Shown here piece by piece: positions 1-11,743 of a stretch of 64,000 bases of DNA. Below the pieces are notes generated by a model. The model searched no databases. It worked only from the letters and a program-made list of their open reading frames with translations, and was not told the origin of the DNA. A program made the position numbers and the translations under genes. How positions within the stretch are numbered: position 1 is the first letter of the stretch; the number at the start of each line of letters is the position of its first letter. Source of the stretch: Aspidiotus rigidus (taxonomy: Eukaryota > Arthropoda > Insecta > Hemiptera > Diaspididae). The DNA lies in the NCBI GenBank assembly GCA_035079385.1, contig JAVHKY010000028.1, forward strand, positions 8,990,001 through 9,054,000, written 5' to 3'.

Positions 1-289
1 ACTTGACTGTTTGCCGTTTGGCTGTTTGAAAAATAAGTGATTTCATAATTATTATTATTGTTATTATTATTATTATTAGTGTTCATGGGTATCAACTATC
101 AACACCCTGTGACCCTGATCCTCATTTTGAATTTCTGTTTTTTGTTTTTTCCTAATAAACTGTGACTTTTTTTTTCAATCTTTCTTCTTTCTCTCTAAAA
201 AAGAAAAGAAAGGGTAAATTTTCTATTTTTTCAACAAAAAAAAAACAGTGAGAATGTGAGAATTCTGAAAATGAGCTGATTAATTAGTG

Positions 290-690
290 ATTAAGCTATA
301 ATCTGAAACGTTTAAGCACTTTAGCAGCCAATCAAAAGCTTAAGCCATTGACTGAGAGAAGAAGTTTAAGCCAATCTGAAGCGCTTAAGCAGCGAATGGA
401 TGTGGAAAGAGCACTAGCGCAAGCGTAAGCTATTGGCTGGGAATCTTCTCAGCCAATAGCAAAATTTAAGCCAATGACGATTGGCTTATCACCCCCGATC
501 TGGACCGGGGCATATGAACTAGCAAAAACCTTGCCTAACGATTGATCAGTGGCACTTTTGGGCTGGTTAATTTGGACCAGAAGTGTCAAGCAAATGCTGA
601 TTGACTTAAAAATAGTTTTTAGCTTCTTTCTTTACCAATGATTGGCTTAAAACTTGGCTATTGCTTTTTTGTTATTTTATTGGCTACTGA
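290..690. repeat. Cluster of ATTGGCT / AGCCAAT motifs
   Basis: About ten copies of AGCCAAT-like words and their complements ATTGGCT occur within 400 bp, often next to TTAAG, in both orientations. The word contains the CCAAT box core, but no gene start is visible beside it. The pattern looks like a degenerate short repeat array rather than a promoter. No coding potential was seen. Confidence 0.5.
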
Positions 691-710
691 ATGATTCGCT
701 AATAGCTTAA

Positions 711-890
711 CTCCGGAACAGAATGATAAAATTCCGGAGCGGAATGAACCATGAAACTCAACTCCGGAGCAAAATGATGAAACTCCGGAGTGGAATAAAC
801 CGTTCCGGAGCGGAATGAACCATGAATCTCAACTCCGGAACTAAATAATAAAACTCCGGAGCGGAATGAACCGTTCCGGAGTGAAATGAA
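711..890. repeat. Tandem array built on the palindrome CTCCGGAG
   Basis: Roughly ten CTCCGGA(G/A) or TTCCGGAG words are spaced at about 15-30 bp and separated by recurring spacers such as GGAATGAACC and AAATGATGAAA. The array resolves into about two higher-order units of roughly 90 bp. Each word is a perfect or near-perfect 8-bp palindrome containing a CpG. No open frame of note crosses it. Confidence 0.65.
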
Positions 891-2478
891 AAGCAGCTGA
901 TCAGTATGTGCGGCTAACGGCTAAATGAAAAAATCATTGACTGGCAAGCTAATCAAAGATTGGCTGCTTCTGCTGCTAAAGTCCCGTCGAAGCTGATCAG
1001 CGAAAACATGGCGCTTTCAGGCCAGCCAAAACCCTGCCAGCCTCTTCTAATTTGAAATTATGACGCCTGTACAGCGTTCTCCGCCTTATCTCAAAAATAA
1101 TAATTTTCCTGAAACTGAGCAACAATGCTAGAAAAACAACTTCAACTTGAACAATAATTATTTCAAAAGCAGCTAGGTCAATTCCGTGAAAACACCTCCT
1201 GCACCTCATCTATCCACGACCTTAATCAGCACATCTGCGCCAACACCTGATCATCAACAGCATAGAGATGATCTCTCTCTGGCCTCAGACGATGATAATT
1301 ATCAACTCTCAGATTTTAAACGCGCAATATGTTTAGGTTTCGCAAAATAACTGTGAAACACCGGAATTCACTGTGAGGCGGTTTCTTGATCTCCGTCTGA
1401 GGGATGACCTCACCAAAGATGAAGGAGACAGTGCGATAAAAAAATTTTTAAAGCAAATATACGCATTTTCGGTTCTGAAAATACAGCTGCTGAAGAAAAG
1501 GCGAAGGTAATAAAACAGAACTCCGACTGAATCTGTTTGCCTGTACCAGTCTTCAATTCTTCCGTATCAATCATTTTTTAGAATCTCAAAGAGATGACAA
1601 CAAGTTACGTCCCAGTGTTACTGAAGCCGTGCCGTTGGAAGCTGAGTGGCGAGATTCGCCTGGCAATGACGGGAGTCAATGTGGGACTTTAGTTCTCACA
1701 TATAAAATTCATACTCGATCCTGTATGAACTAATCTATCGACGGATCTCCTTAACAATTGAACATAGATTTGTTTGAGCAAGCTTCTAGGTACCTTTTTA
1801 CACCACACCTTAGTTCAAATTTCCAAGTCGTATTGAAAAGCCATTTCCTCGAGCAAGGAATCGATTCTCATCCTATTTTCACTCACTTCGGGACGACGAC
1901 TGAGAACGATATTAATTTAAAGCAGGACAATTTATTTTCAATTAATTAGTGAAAATATCCGAGAAAAGAAGGAAGACGAGGACGTTTTAATGCTGCGCAG
2001 GAAAATTCGACGATGCGTTCGCTACCTAGCGATAGCGTATCGAGGTCGTTGCACTTATGGTAATACTTGCACTAACGCCGGCATTGTATTGTATTTCGAG
2101 TGATGAAATTCAAATTGCCGATGGTAAAGGTGAGGAAAATAGAAAGAGGCGAGCGAGTGAAGATAAAATTGAGGAGACGAGAGCGTACATGTATAGGCGC
2201 TCTAATGAGATGGCGGAGTATTAAACGAGAAGAGGCGTCGAGCAATTTCTAAGTTGAATTACTATAATCTTGACTTCCAACGATAGAGAAACAAGACGTC
2301 GTTGTAATTAACAGAAAAGACGTTGAAAGAGCTGCATTAAACCAAATAGTTAGAAAATGGTGAAAGGAAGTGAAGCAAAAGAAAAAAAAAAAAAAGAAAA
2401 CTGAATGAAAAGGTGACTATAAGAAAATGAGTCCTCGTGAAAAAATGGTGACGTAATACGTTACATTAACATGCTAAC
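891..2478. other. Non-genic stretch, probably intron 3' of the last visible TMTC exon
   Basis: Only short, unsupported open frames are present on either strand, none with a recognisable motif. The next TMTC exon was looked for on the minus strand and not found. The stretch is therefore best read as the start of the following intron, with no identified elements. Confidence 0.5.
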
Positions 2479-2594
2479 CTTTTGCGTTATAAAAAGTTCA
2501 TACAGTATACAAACTCCAGCCACAGTAATTCCTTGCTCTTTGCAAAACATCGCCGTTGCTATGGAAATCATTGAGAGTGATAACGCTTTCCAAC
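2479..2594 (-). CDS. TMTC: TMTC-family protein, internal exon (third visible)
   Basis: This 116-bp exon lies on the minus strand between a TTTTTTTACAG acceptor and an AAG|GTTAGC donor. It encodes a hydrophobic segment followed by CKEQGITVAGVCILYELF, closely resembling the conserved (L/C)KEQG(I/V)TV block in the N-terminal multi-membrane domain of TMTC proteins. Two bases at its start complete a Ser codon begun by the last base of the exon at 27133-27232, so the phases agree; it ends in phase 0. TMTC proteins are ER membrane proteins with C-terminal TPR repeats, known for O-mannosylating cadherins. Here the product is known from family membership only. The paralogue (TMTC1-4) was not assigned. 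The TPR region must lie beyond the left edge of the window. Confidence 0.85.
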
Positions 2595-3639
2595 CTGTAA
2601 AAAAAAAAAAGAAAAATGGTAAAGTGAAAAATAAGGAAGAAAGAAAAAAGTAACTCGAGTAAGTAGAAAAAAATTGCATGAAAAATGCTCTCGAACAAGA
2701 ACCGACCATTAACATATAATATAAGGAATAATAATAAAAACTGACAACCGCACGTACGCTCCATGCTCGTATAATGCGCATTAATAAAAATCACGCTTAG
2801 ATGTGCGATACAAACGGGTCAAGAAACGCATTTCATCTCGACAAACGAAATTGTCTTCCTCTCGTTTTTTGCTTTTTCATTATATTAGTTTATATTATTA
2901 CAAAACGTGGTATACATTTTTCGGTTTGCGCACTTGTTTTAGTGTCGAAAACACAAGGGCTTAATGGGAGGAATTTTTCTATACGGAAGGAATTTATTAG
3001 TGGAGGTAATTTGAGTCAACCATACAATAGCTGCGGTGGACAAGGTTCGCGTTATAAAGAAGTCTACCAATTGTACAGAATGAGAATTGAAGACAATTTT
3101 AGGATTTTTCGAGGTAGAAAGGTTTTCTCCAGAATCGTCTTAACGATATGGCTTTCATCGTTCATTCCTTCACTTTCTTTTAACAACGTTTTTCTCGATA
3201 TTGTTGCACTATTTAAGGAAATTTGCGGCTCATAAACCGTCGCAAATTCTCTCCACCCGACTTTGATAAGAAAATTCGCAATATTTGCGAGGCTAATGCC
3301 GTAACATTTGTTTTGTACATCATGTAGATGCTTTAACTAGAGAAACTGTCAAGGTATGTCTTATTTACCGGCATGGGCTAGGACGAGAATCGATCGACAT
3401 GAAGTTGACTCGGTAGGAAAACTTTTGCAAAAATTAAATCAATTCGAAAACACTGACAATAATGAACATCGTAATCGAAGGTCAACAAAAAACTTTCCCC
3501 CAAATGGATATTTTTTCCCAGCGAGCAAAATTGAAAACTTTTATAGTATACAAGCAGAAATTCCCGTCCTTCGGACGGAACACTTATACGTTCCTCACAG
3601 AAGCCTGTCATTTCTTAAAGTTCGACGATCCCTCTTCAC

Positions 3640-5470
3640 CTGGCCAACTACTCATTCTGAACTGTTACCCTATCCTCTTGAACCTGAATTATTCAATCAC
3701 CTCAAGTTGAACCATCTACTCCCTACCAACCATCCATTTCTCCATACCTAAACTCTCCCGTAAATATCTGGCTCGATCTAGCTGATCATCTCCAAACTCA
3801 CTACACTATATACCGACAACTCATTAGAAACATTATCCCTAAACCAATTTTCCGACGCATCAGCCCTACTTTACCGACGGATCTAAATTTGGACCCAAAA
3901 CAGGGTACGCGTACTCGATCCAAGGAGTCATAATTAGTCGTTGATTGAAAAATTCTGCCTTCATTTTCACTACCAAACAAAACGCCATATACTCGAGCCT
4001 TTATCTCCATTTTCTCACTCCAGCTCAAATATCCATTGTTAACTGACTCTTTTTCATCTCTTCTGGTTATACAGGACTCTTATACAACTAATTCCCCGAA
4101 TACTCGCATTCATGTACTCCTGCATTCACCATTATCAATTTCTACATCTGTATCCTTCCTGTGGGTTCCGAGTCACGTCAACTTCCCAGAACATAACGCC
4201 ACTGTTTTTGCGACCAAAGTTAACAATAAATCTACAACTCTTTTCTGTCAGTCAATGTATTCGCTTCTGAAGTGAATCAAGCCCTAATTAACAACGATCT
4301 AGCCCAACTCTCAGCCTCTGCGTTGAAGCTAGTAACTCCTCCTCCCTTCAGATGCCGCTTCCGAACTCTCATTGTCAATTTTCTTATATCCACAGCTCAA
4401 TTCACTCAGCTTCCAATATATGCATCCGCACTCTGCCGACATAATTCTCTCATCCTTCCTCTTAAGACTGAATTATTCAATCAACTCAAGTTGAACCAAC
4501 TACCCCCTATCATATCATCCACTTCTCTGTAGCTAAACCCTCTCCCAAGTATCCGACTCGGTCGAAACTATATACCGACAACTCATTTGGAACATCATCT
4601 CAGAACCAATTTTTTCCGAACCACCAAACTTTTTAAATCTGGTCGACCTAAATTAGGATACGCGTACTCGATCCAAGGAGTCAAAATCAGTCGTTGATTG
4701 AAAAATTTTGTCCCCATTTCCTCCAAACTAAACTCCATACACCCTTGTCTTTCTCATCTCCAGCTCTCCTCATCCCAGCTCAAATTTCTAGTGTTAACTT
4801 ACTCACTTTCATTTTTCCGGGATGTACAGGTCTCTTATTCAACTAATTTCCTAAATCAGCGCTTTCATTTACTCCTGCAATCACCATCATCCACTTCTAC
4901 ATCTGTCTCTTTCATGTGGATTCCGGGGAACTATTCAAACACCTCAAATTGAACCATCCACCCCCTGCCATATCATCCACTTCTCCATAGTTAACCCCTT
5001 TCCCAGATATCCAAATCGATCTAGCTGATAATCTCTGAACTAACAACACTATAATACACCAACAACTTATTAGGAACATTATCTCTATACCAATTTCACA
5101 ACCCACCAGCCCCCCTAAACCTGGATCTAAAATAGAATAGACAAACTCGATCCAAGGAGTCATAATCAGTCGTTGATTGAAAAATTCTGCCTCCATTTTC
5201 ACTATACCAAACAAAACTCTATAGTATACAGATCTCCACCTCCTCATCCCCTGCTGAAATTTCTACTGCTAACTGACTCACTTAAATCGCTCCTGGCTAT
5301 ATTGAACTCACGTTCAACTAATTCTCAAATCATTCTATTCATTTATTCCTGCAATAACTATCACTCACTTCTACATTTGTCTCCTGGAATTCCGGGTCAC
5401 ATCAACGTCTTGAAATATGACGCAATTGTTTTCGCAAAAATTCCTTTCTATCCAAAAAATTTCTGTCCCT
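3640..5470 (+). pseudogene. Non-LTR retrotransposon RNase H fragment, three diverged tandem copies
   Basis: Three roughly 500-650 bp units repeat the same degenerate reading: a YTDGSKF-like start, GYAYSIQGV, then a segment like QNAIYSSL, LLTDSLSSLLAI, and a C-terminal WVPSHVNFPEHNA or WIPG. This is the order of the type I RNase H domain found at the end of many non-LTR polyproteins (TDGS, E and D residues, then the IPSHVGIPGNE-like block). Units begin near 3640, 4440 and 4930. All are broken by stops and frameshifts. The repeated ATCCAAGGAGTCA(T/A)AAT(T/C)AGTCG word marks the same point in each unit. No reverse-transcriptase motif was found next to them. Confidence 0.65.
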
Positions 5471-5739
5471 GTACTTACCGCTGCTACTGACCTTAGAAAC
5501 TACGTATTACCGATCCTGCATACATATTTTTGTGAAACCGCCAATCTGCCCATTCTTCAGATAATTGGCTTCTTGTGTATAAAGGGCCAAATCATCTGGC
5601 ATAACACCATTTGTGTTTTGTAATACTTCCTTCTGGTACTTTTTTCTTATCTTCTGACGTGCATAAGTCATCTTACTGCATTTTCTTTTCGGAATCGCGA
5701 TCGTAAATAAATTAGAAAAAAATAATAAGACCTGAGTTG

Positions 5740-6250
5740 ACCATATATTTGGTTGTCAATAATCGATACAGAACGCATCCAAGACTGAAAATGATGTTAC
5801 GTCTTTATATACATTTTGTTGCATAGCATTTCTTGCCTAATTAGGCTAAAAATCGCTAAAAATTGAAAACACCCAGCATCACGATAATTAGAGCACTCAT
5901 ACCACTTGTATATCGCGCTGTACGAAAGTCGTGATAGTATAGATTCTTCGACATATATTCGGTCGCTTGTCAATAATCGATACTTATCTTTAATCTATAA
6001 ACACGATAAAACGGAAATTTATTATCGTATCAAAAATATACGTAAAAAAGCCGTGGCCAATATACGTTTAACTTTGAAGCTTTGTTACAACAATTATCAA
6101 CTTCGACATATATCCGGTCGCTTGTCAATAATCAATACATAATTAGTCCATAAACACGATAAAACGGAAATTTATTATCGTATCAAAAATATACGTAAAA
6201 AAGCCGTGGCCAATATACGTTCAACTTTGAAGCTTTATTACAACTTTTAG
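5740..6250. repeat. 155-bp tandem duplication
   Basis: Two near-identical units start at about 5946 and 6101, a period of 155 bp. Both carry CTTCGACATATAT, CGGTCGCTTGTCAATAAT, AACACGATAAAACGG and the word AAAAAGCCGTGGCCAA. A truncated, more diverged third unit precedes them near 5750. The open frame across the first unit is a by-product and has no known domain. Confidence 0.75.
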
Positions 6251-6539
6251 AAGAGGGATTTCTATTTTTTAACCCCCCTATCGCGATTTCGACACCTACG
6301 CAAATGTCTCTACCAAGTTTGGAAGAAATCGGTTCGATAGGAGTCGAGCCTATTCGCGTCCAAATTCCGACTCTTCTCCTTTATAATATAGAATAGAGAT
6401 AGATAGAGAATAGAGATTACGCTATAAGGGACGGAGGAGAGCGATTTCTATACGAGCGCTTTGGCGACCCGAGCCGCGGCGAGGGCCGCCATGTAGCGCG
6501 AGTATATCGCTTTCCTCCGTTCACGTGTGGCGTACGCTA

Positions 6540-6863
6540 TTTTTCGGTTCACATGAATAAAAACGCAAACGCGAGATGATCTATAATTAAAATTTTCTCT
6601 TTTTCATTAGAGCATCATAATATTGTTGATGGAAAACGAAATTGTAATTTTCTCACAATTGATGAACACAAGGAAAAATTCGAGTGTTGTATTTAAAATT
6701 ATTAAAAGATCATTTTCGTCGGCGACCGCCAAAATGTTCGGCGCATACAGAATACGCGCATGCGCGCAACCCAACTCTTCGAGCTCTTAAGTAAAAAAAC
6801 GCGTCTTCGCGTCCTACAACGAAGCACCGAAGGAACGCGTTTTTATTCACGTGAACCGAAAAA
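6540..6863. repeat. Foldback element with 27-bp inverted ends
   Basis: The left arm begins TTTTTCGGTTCACATGAATA at 6540; its reverse complement, with one mismatch, ends at 6863. The 324-bp size and non-coding interior suggest a miniature inverted-repeat element, but no target duplication was established. Confidence 0.5.
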
Positions 6864-8641
6864 ATATTTTCACGTTTTGTGAAATTTTGAGTCACTTGAA
6901 CCCAACTTGTGCGCGGATATTTTTGGATATTTGACCACCGAGGGAATACTTTGGCTTTTTGGGCAAAAAAAGGGAACATTTATCACATTTCCTGTAAAAA
7001 ACCTTCACTTTCGTCAAATTTTTCCCAAATCATTCAAAATCAATCCGCAGCTTTGAGCGTCTTCTTATTTTTCAAAAAAGAATAGCAATATGTCTGCATT
7101 CATGTTTAGTCAACATCATACACTTCATGCTGATTGCTGAATGCTGGTAGTTGATCATAGAAAATCGGCATAATTTTTTGTTTGAAAATCGTTGAATGTA
7201 CTTCATTATTTCCTGCAATACATTTACATCTGACGATAATAATAATAATTATTATTTTGTATTATAATAGCAGGTAAGACCTATTTTGTGATTTAATTTA
7301 CGCTAATTTGTTACTGAATTCATCCAATCATTTCTTACAGTTCTGTTCAAGTTATGTCTTACGTGATGAAACTGAAGTGATAATTATAATTATCATTAAT
7401 TAAAATAATTGCTTTTGTTACTTATTCTCATACTTTAGCTTGATTTTCAATGCAGTTTCGAACTTGACTGCGTTTCCACTTTCCCATATTGTAAGGGAAT
7501 ATTTTTGGATAACTGGGCGTTTGAGGGATTTTTTTTTTTTGATATTGAAAAGGGGAATATTCGGATATTTTACCTACCGGTGCTTAATAATCAAGATCAT
7601 TTTACAAAATATGTGCAACTACGACCTTTGAAAACAAAAACAGCGGAGGAGGTGGCTGAAACTCTGTTACATATATTCATGGATAAAGGCTGGCCAGCAA
7701 TATTACGTACAGATAACGGACGAGAATTTAAAAATAAGGTGACTCTAATAGACGTCAATATGATGTGTTTTTCCATGAGAAATTAATTTAATTATTACAT
7801 TTTATAATTAGCTTGTCCAAAAATTGACTTCTTTATGGCCTAATTGCAAAATGGTGCATGGAAAAGCTCGGCATTTTCAAACTCAGGATAGTGTGGAGAG
7901 GGCCAACAGTGATGTAGAAGATAAGCCCATCTGCTGGATGAACGACCATGAAAATGAACATTGGATGCAAGCTTTACCCTACGTTCAATACGCAAAAACT
8001 CGGTATGTATAGTTTAACGCAGCCTAACTTATTAGATTTTTTATTTAATGAATTACTTGTTTTGTTAGATGCCATCATTTGGGAATTGGGATAACTCCTT
8101 TTGAAGCCCTATATGGATACAGACCATCTAATATTATTAACAGTTTGGCTCTGCCAAGTCATCTAGTGAATAAGTTAGCAACAGGAGAAGATCTTGAACT
8201 ATTGTTGCAGGGACGTCTGGGAGACGAGGAGTCAAAAGATTTTAATTTGTCTGAAGGAGATAGTAATATTGGGCTGGATGATTCAGAAACTGGTATAAAT
8301 ATTGTTTTGTATGAATTTTTGGTGTGGAATTTTGTTCTAATTTCTTCCTTGTTTTTTCTTTCTCTACGTCGTGAAAATGAAACAGAGAGGTTCCGATGTC
8401 AGGACGAAATAAGTGCTCCAGATTCTCCTAAACCAGGCACTTCAAAAGGTGAGAATGAGACTCACGAATATCACAAAAATATAGATATTGTTGCAAAATC
8501 TCCCTCTACAAGTACTTTAACAGGTGATTACAGGGGGAAAATTTTAATAATTTGTACATTCTGCGAAGTAATATTTTACGTGGTAAATAATTCTTTTTTT
8601 TTTTTTTTTTTTTTTTTTTCTAGAACGGCATGTTGTAGAAA

Positions 8642-11458
8642 TAGGGTGCGTAAACGGTTCGCGTCATGTCACAGATAACGTCATACCCTCCACTGAAACG
8701 TGAGAAATAATATGTGTAGTTGCAGTAGTAGGAATGTGCGATATCTGTGTTCGATATCTGTGTTCGAAAGCGTGAACTTTACTTGTACAATGACAATGAA
8801 GTGCTTTTCCCTTGAATTTCAATGATTATTTTTGTTGGCCGAACACTGCCTTCGAAAGTTCCGTGCTCAAGCCTATCGAATGTTGATGATAAAAATTAAC
8901 TTTGCATGAGAAACGTGGCAAAATTTATGATCGGTCAGAGAGCATGACGCTGTACAAACGGAGGACGATTTTGTACGTTTAAATGATGGTAAGTACCTTT
9001 AAATTAATTAAAATCATGCGAACCAATGACTTACACCCTATTTTAATGAAAAAAAGAGATATTCTTTTCATGACACTATCGGTATCCATTAAATACACTG
9101 ATCACAGTTAGCGTCATGATATGACGCAGAAAAGAAAGCCTTTGGTTTGCGTCCAAAGACTCAGTTAACCTCTTTTTAACCCGTTTTTACCTTTTTATCT
9201 AGCCCTGGTGGCTATAGAAGATGATTTTTAAATGGACGAAGATACCGAAATTACTTTGCATCAACAGGATACTAAAATTCGTAGTGGCAAGATTTCTTGT
9301 CGACAAGCGTCAAAAGATTATGAAATCCCACGCGCAACATTGTGCAGTAAACTAAACGGACGCCGGCCTCCTGAGAAATGTCGGCCAGGACAAGAACCTA
9401 CATTGGGTAAGTAATTGTCATTTTAGTCACACATGTACCTCGTCGTAGTAGATACGTATCAGTACCAATGAGCTTTTCACAGGGATAGAGAACGAAGCCG
9501 TGATAGAGAAATGGGTTCTAGAATGTGCTGATCAAGATTTTCCTACATAACAATCGTAGCTAATGTACACAATTGAGTATGTGATCGAATCTCTGCCTGC
9601 CCGTACTCGTAAATTGCTAACGTTCAAAGGAAAGCCGACGTAATCATGGTATACGAAATTTTTGAGAAAGCACCCTTTCATCTCAGCCAGAAAGCCAGAG
9701 TATTTCAGTGTGTCTCGTGCTCTAGTGAATGAGTGCCGGATCCGTGCCTGGTTTGCTACTCGTAGTACCCCAACTGTTTCTCGATAAAGAGAGTTTCCTA
9801 GCTCTGAGTGATCCTCGGCGTGTTTTTAATACGGACAAGACGGCCGTGTGGCTCAACCCAGCGGGTGACAAAGTTCTTGCGCGAAGATCTCAGGTTGCGT
9901 ATTCAATTAATGGCAATGATGACAAAGTGAACATCACAATTCTATTCACAGTAAGTGCGGCTGGCTCCGTTGTCTGTCCAACAGCCGTTTATAAAGGAAT
10001 GCGTAAATCGCCTCTGGCTGACATATGCTAAGGACACCGAAGGGTTGGATGACCTGTGACGGCTTTTTGCAGTTCCTCTGTCACATTTTCCTACCCCACG
10101 TTGAAGAGAACAAGATCGAAGGCCTGTTGTGTTATTTCTGGATGGGCACGTATCACACATGTCTCTTCCTGCCATCGAATTTTGTCGAGAATTCAGCATA
10201 GTTCTCGTCTGTTTTTTGCCTGCAGCAACCCACGTCCTCCAGCCTTTAGACAAGGCGGTATTCAAGTCGTTGAAAGCGTTTTGGCGGTCCACAGTCGACG
10301 AATTTCGATTAAGGAAAAAACGTGATGTGACAAGGTTCGACGTACCGGGTCTATTGCAAGATGTAATTAGTAATCATCGGGAACAATTGAGTGTGGCAAT
10401 TTTGAACGGGTTCCGTTCATGCGGGATTTACCCGTTGGAATGTGAACGCTATCAAGTACGCATTGAGATGCAAATACGCAGAAAAAGTGTGATGGTCGAT
10501 GAAAGATTCCGACTACGACCGTGAGGTAGAATTGTTGAGTGACGATCAGAATAGTACAGCTGATAGAACTTGTTCAAATGACGTTGTTTATGACGACCAA
10601 ATACTTCCTTACAACGAACTGCAGCCACACGAAAATTCTCTCCTTCATGACGATAACCATTTTAAAATTTGTCATTCCATTTTTCTTACGTGCAGATCAA
10701 TGTCAGATGCTTCAGCTGAGGAATCCTCTACAGGAAATTGTGAATGTCGTCGGTCCTATTGGGAAGAGTGAAGAAATCCGCGGCGTTCTCAAAGAGGCAC
10801 TCATTGATTTCTGTCCAAGACCTCCAACTAAGAAGAAAAGGCCCAAGCGTTGCACCACACCCGTGTTGACGAGTTGCGAGTCTAGAGAGGCTAAGAAAGC
10901 TGTTCTACAGATGAAAGAGCGTGAGGAGGAATTAAAACGTCAACGGAAAGAGGAGCGTTGTCAGTTACGTCTCCTTAAAGCTGCAGAGAAAGAGAAAAGA
11001 TTGTAGAAGCAGCAGCGGAAGAAGCAGCTGAAAGCTGCTCAGAAGGAAGAAGTCGCGAGAATCCAAGCCAAGTACAGAGAGCAGCTGCAGAACATCCCTC
11101 ACTAATTTTTATATGATTACAATTCTTTAGCGACATTTCAATTTTTCAAAAATTTCGCGCGAACAACCTCGTATCTAGTAGCTGCAGCAAGCATAAACGC
11201 AGTGACACAAACTGTAACCCTTGATTCACCAATCATGACGCAAACTGTGCACTGCTGACACAAACCGTAGTTTTCACATATTTCAACTTCAAATGTGGAT
11301 TTCATCGTCCTGTTAAACTGAAAGTCTATCATTTTGGTACTTATTTTACTCAGCAACATTCACAGAATCTTTTGAAGTAGGCAGTTTTTCGATTGTGATC
11401 CCAATCACTCTTATCAGTAAAAACTGCTTAAGGTGACGCAAACCGTTTACGCACCCTA
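8642..11458 (+). mobile_element. Pogo/Tigger-like DNA transposon, 2.8 kb, with TIRs and TA duplication
   Basis: The left end reads TAGGGTGCGTAAACGGTT and the right end is its inverted complement, with TA at both borders, as expected for the Tc1/mariner/pogo superfamily. Subterminal words ACRCAAACYGT repeat at least four times near the right end (about 11205, 11238, 11260, 11437), with similar words near the left, so they may be transposase-binding sites. The element carries a broken transposase and sits inside the KRBA2-like gene, so it is the younger insertion. Confidence 0.85.
9232..11103 (+). pseudogene. Pogo/Tigger (DDE_1) transposase, broken
   Basis: An N-terminal helix-turn-helix of the psq/CENP-B type is visible (CRQASKDYEIPRATLCSKL). 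A probable intron (about 9409-9481) follows, then GIENEAVIEKWVLE. The catalytic core shows VFNTDKTAVW, FLDGHVSHMS and THVLQPLDKAVFKSLK, giving the three aspartates of a DDD transposase; the usual Glu of the first block (NxDET) is Lys here. The core ends with FRSCGIYPLE, as in Tigger and jerky-type proteins. After a further probable intron (acceptor near 10696) a Lys/Arg/Glu-rich coiled coil runs to 11103. Frameshifts near 9540-9830 and 10030-10130, plus stops at 10522 and 11004, mark it as inactive. Confidence 0.8.
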
Positions 11459-11671
11459 CATGAGAGAAGGAAAGCAGTCATGAAATGGCAAAAACGTCAG
11501 GCAGAAGAAATGATAAGTCAGTCAGAGAAACGACAAAAGTTAGCCGAAGTAGGTACTACTGTCAAAGTTCGAGTTTCGGACGTTTATCGTGGACGCACAC
11601 ACCATCGAATGCTTCTAGGAGTGATTACCGAAGTAATAGGTGATATTCAGGAGGGAGTAGTTATTAGATGA

Positions 11672-11743
11672 TCGTCGGGATCCGAACCCGAGACCTTTCG
11701 CTTGCTGGGCGACTGCTCTAACCGCTGAGCAACGAGGGGATCA
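11672..11743 (-). repeat. tRNA-like sequence (Ala-AGC-like), probable SINE head
   Basis: On the minus strand TTGCTCAGCGGTTAGAGC forms a D arm with an A box. An anticodon arm with loop CCAGCAA (anticodon AGC) and a perfect T arm TCGGG-TTCGGAT-CCCGA follow. The acceptor ends pair over only about three bases, so it is not a sound tRNA gene. It is flanked by KRBA2-like coding remnants, suggesting insertion as a SINE or tRNA pseudogene. No long tail or body was resolved. Confidence 0.5.

Larger units (their letters stand above)
7560..11670 (+). pseudogene. KRBA2-like DDE integrase gene, intron-containing, interrupted by a pogo element
   Basis: Exon-like blocks give an integrase core: NQDHFTKYVQLRPLKTKTAE, then LRTDNGREF (second catalytic Asp), VHGKARHFQTQDSVERAN (Gln/Ser/Glu block with the catalytic Glu) and ITPFEALYGYRPS. 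This is the arrangement of KRBA2/SCAND3-like integrase-derived proteins. Consecutive blocks join in frame across short GT-AG introns (about 7737-7811, 8003-8067 and 8295-8384). The C-terminal part resumes at 11480-11665 (VGTTVKVRVSDVYRGRTHHR), after the 2.8 kb pogo insertion. No N-terminal part was found, the first catalytic Asp is not clearly seen, and a tRNA-like SINE head abuts the 3' end. A former mobile-element or domesticated gene, now dead. Confidence 0.7.

Noticed and set aside
11672..11743. Functional tRNA-Ala gene
   Set aside because: Good D and T arms, but the acceptor stem fails to pair after three bases and the anticodon stem has a mismatch; kept as a SINE/tRNA-like remnant.
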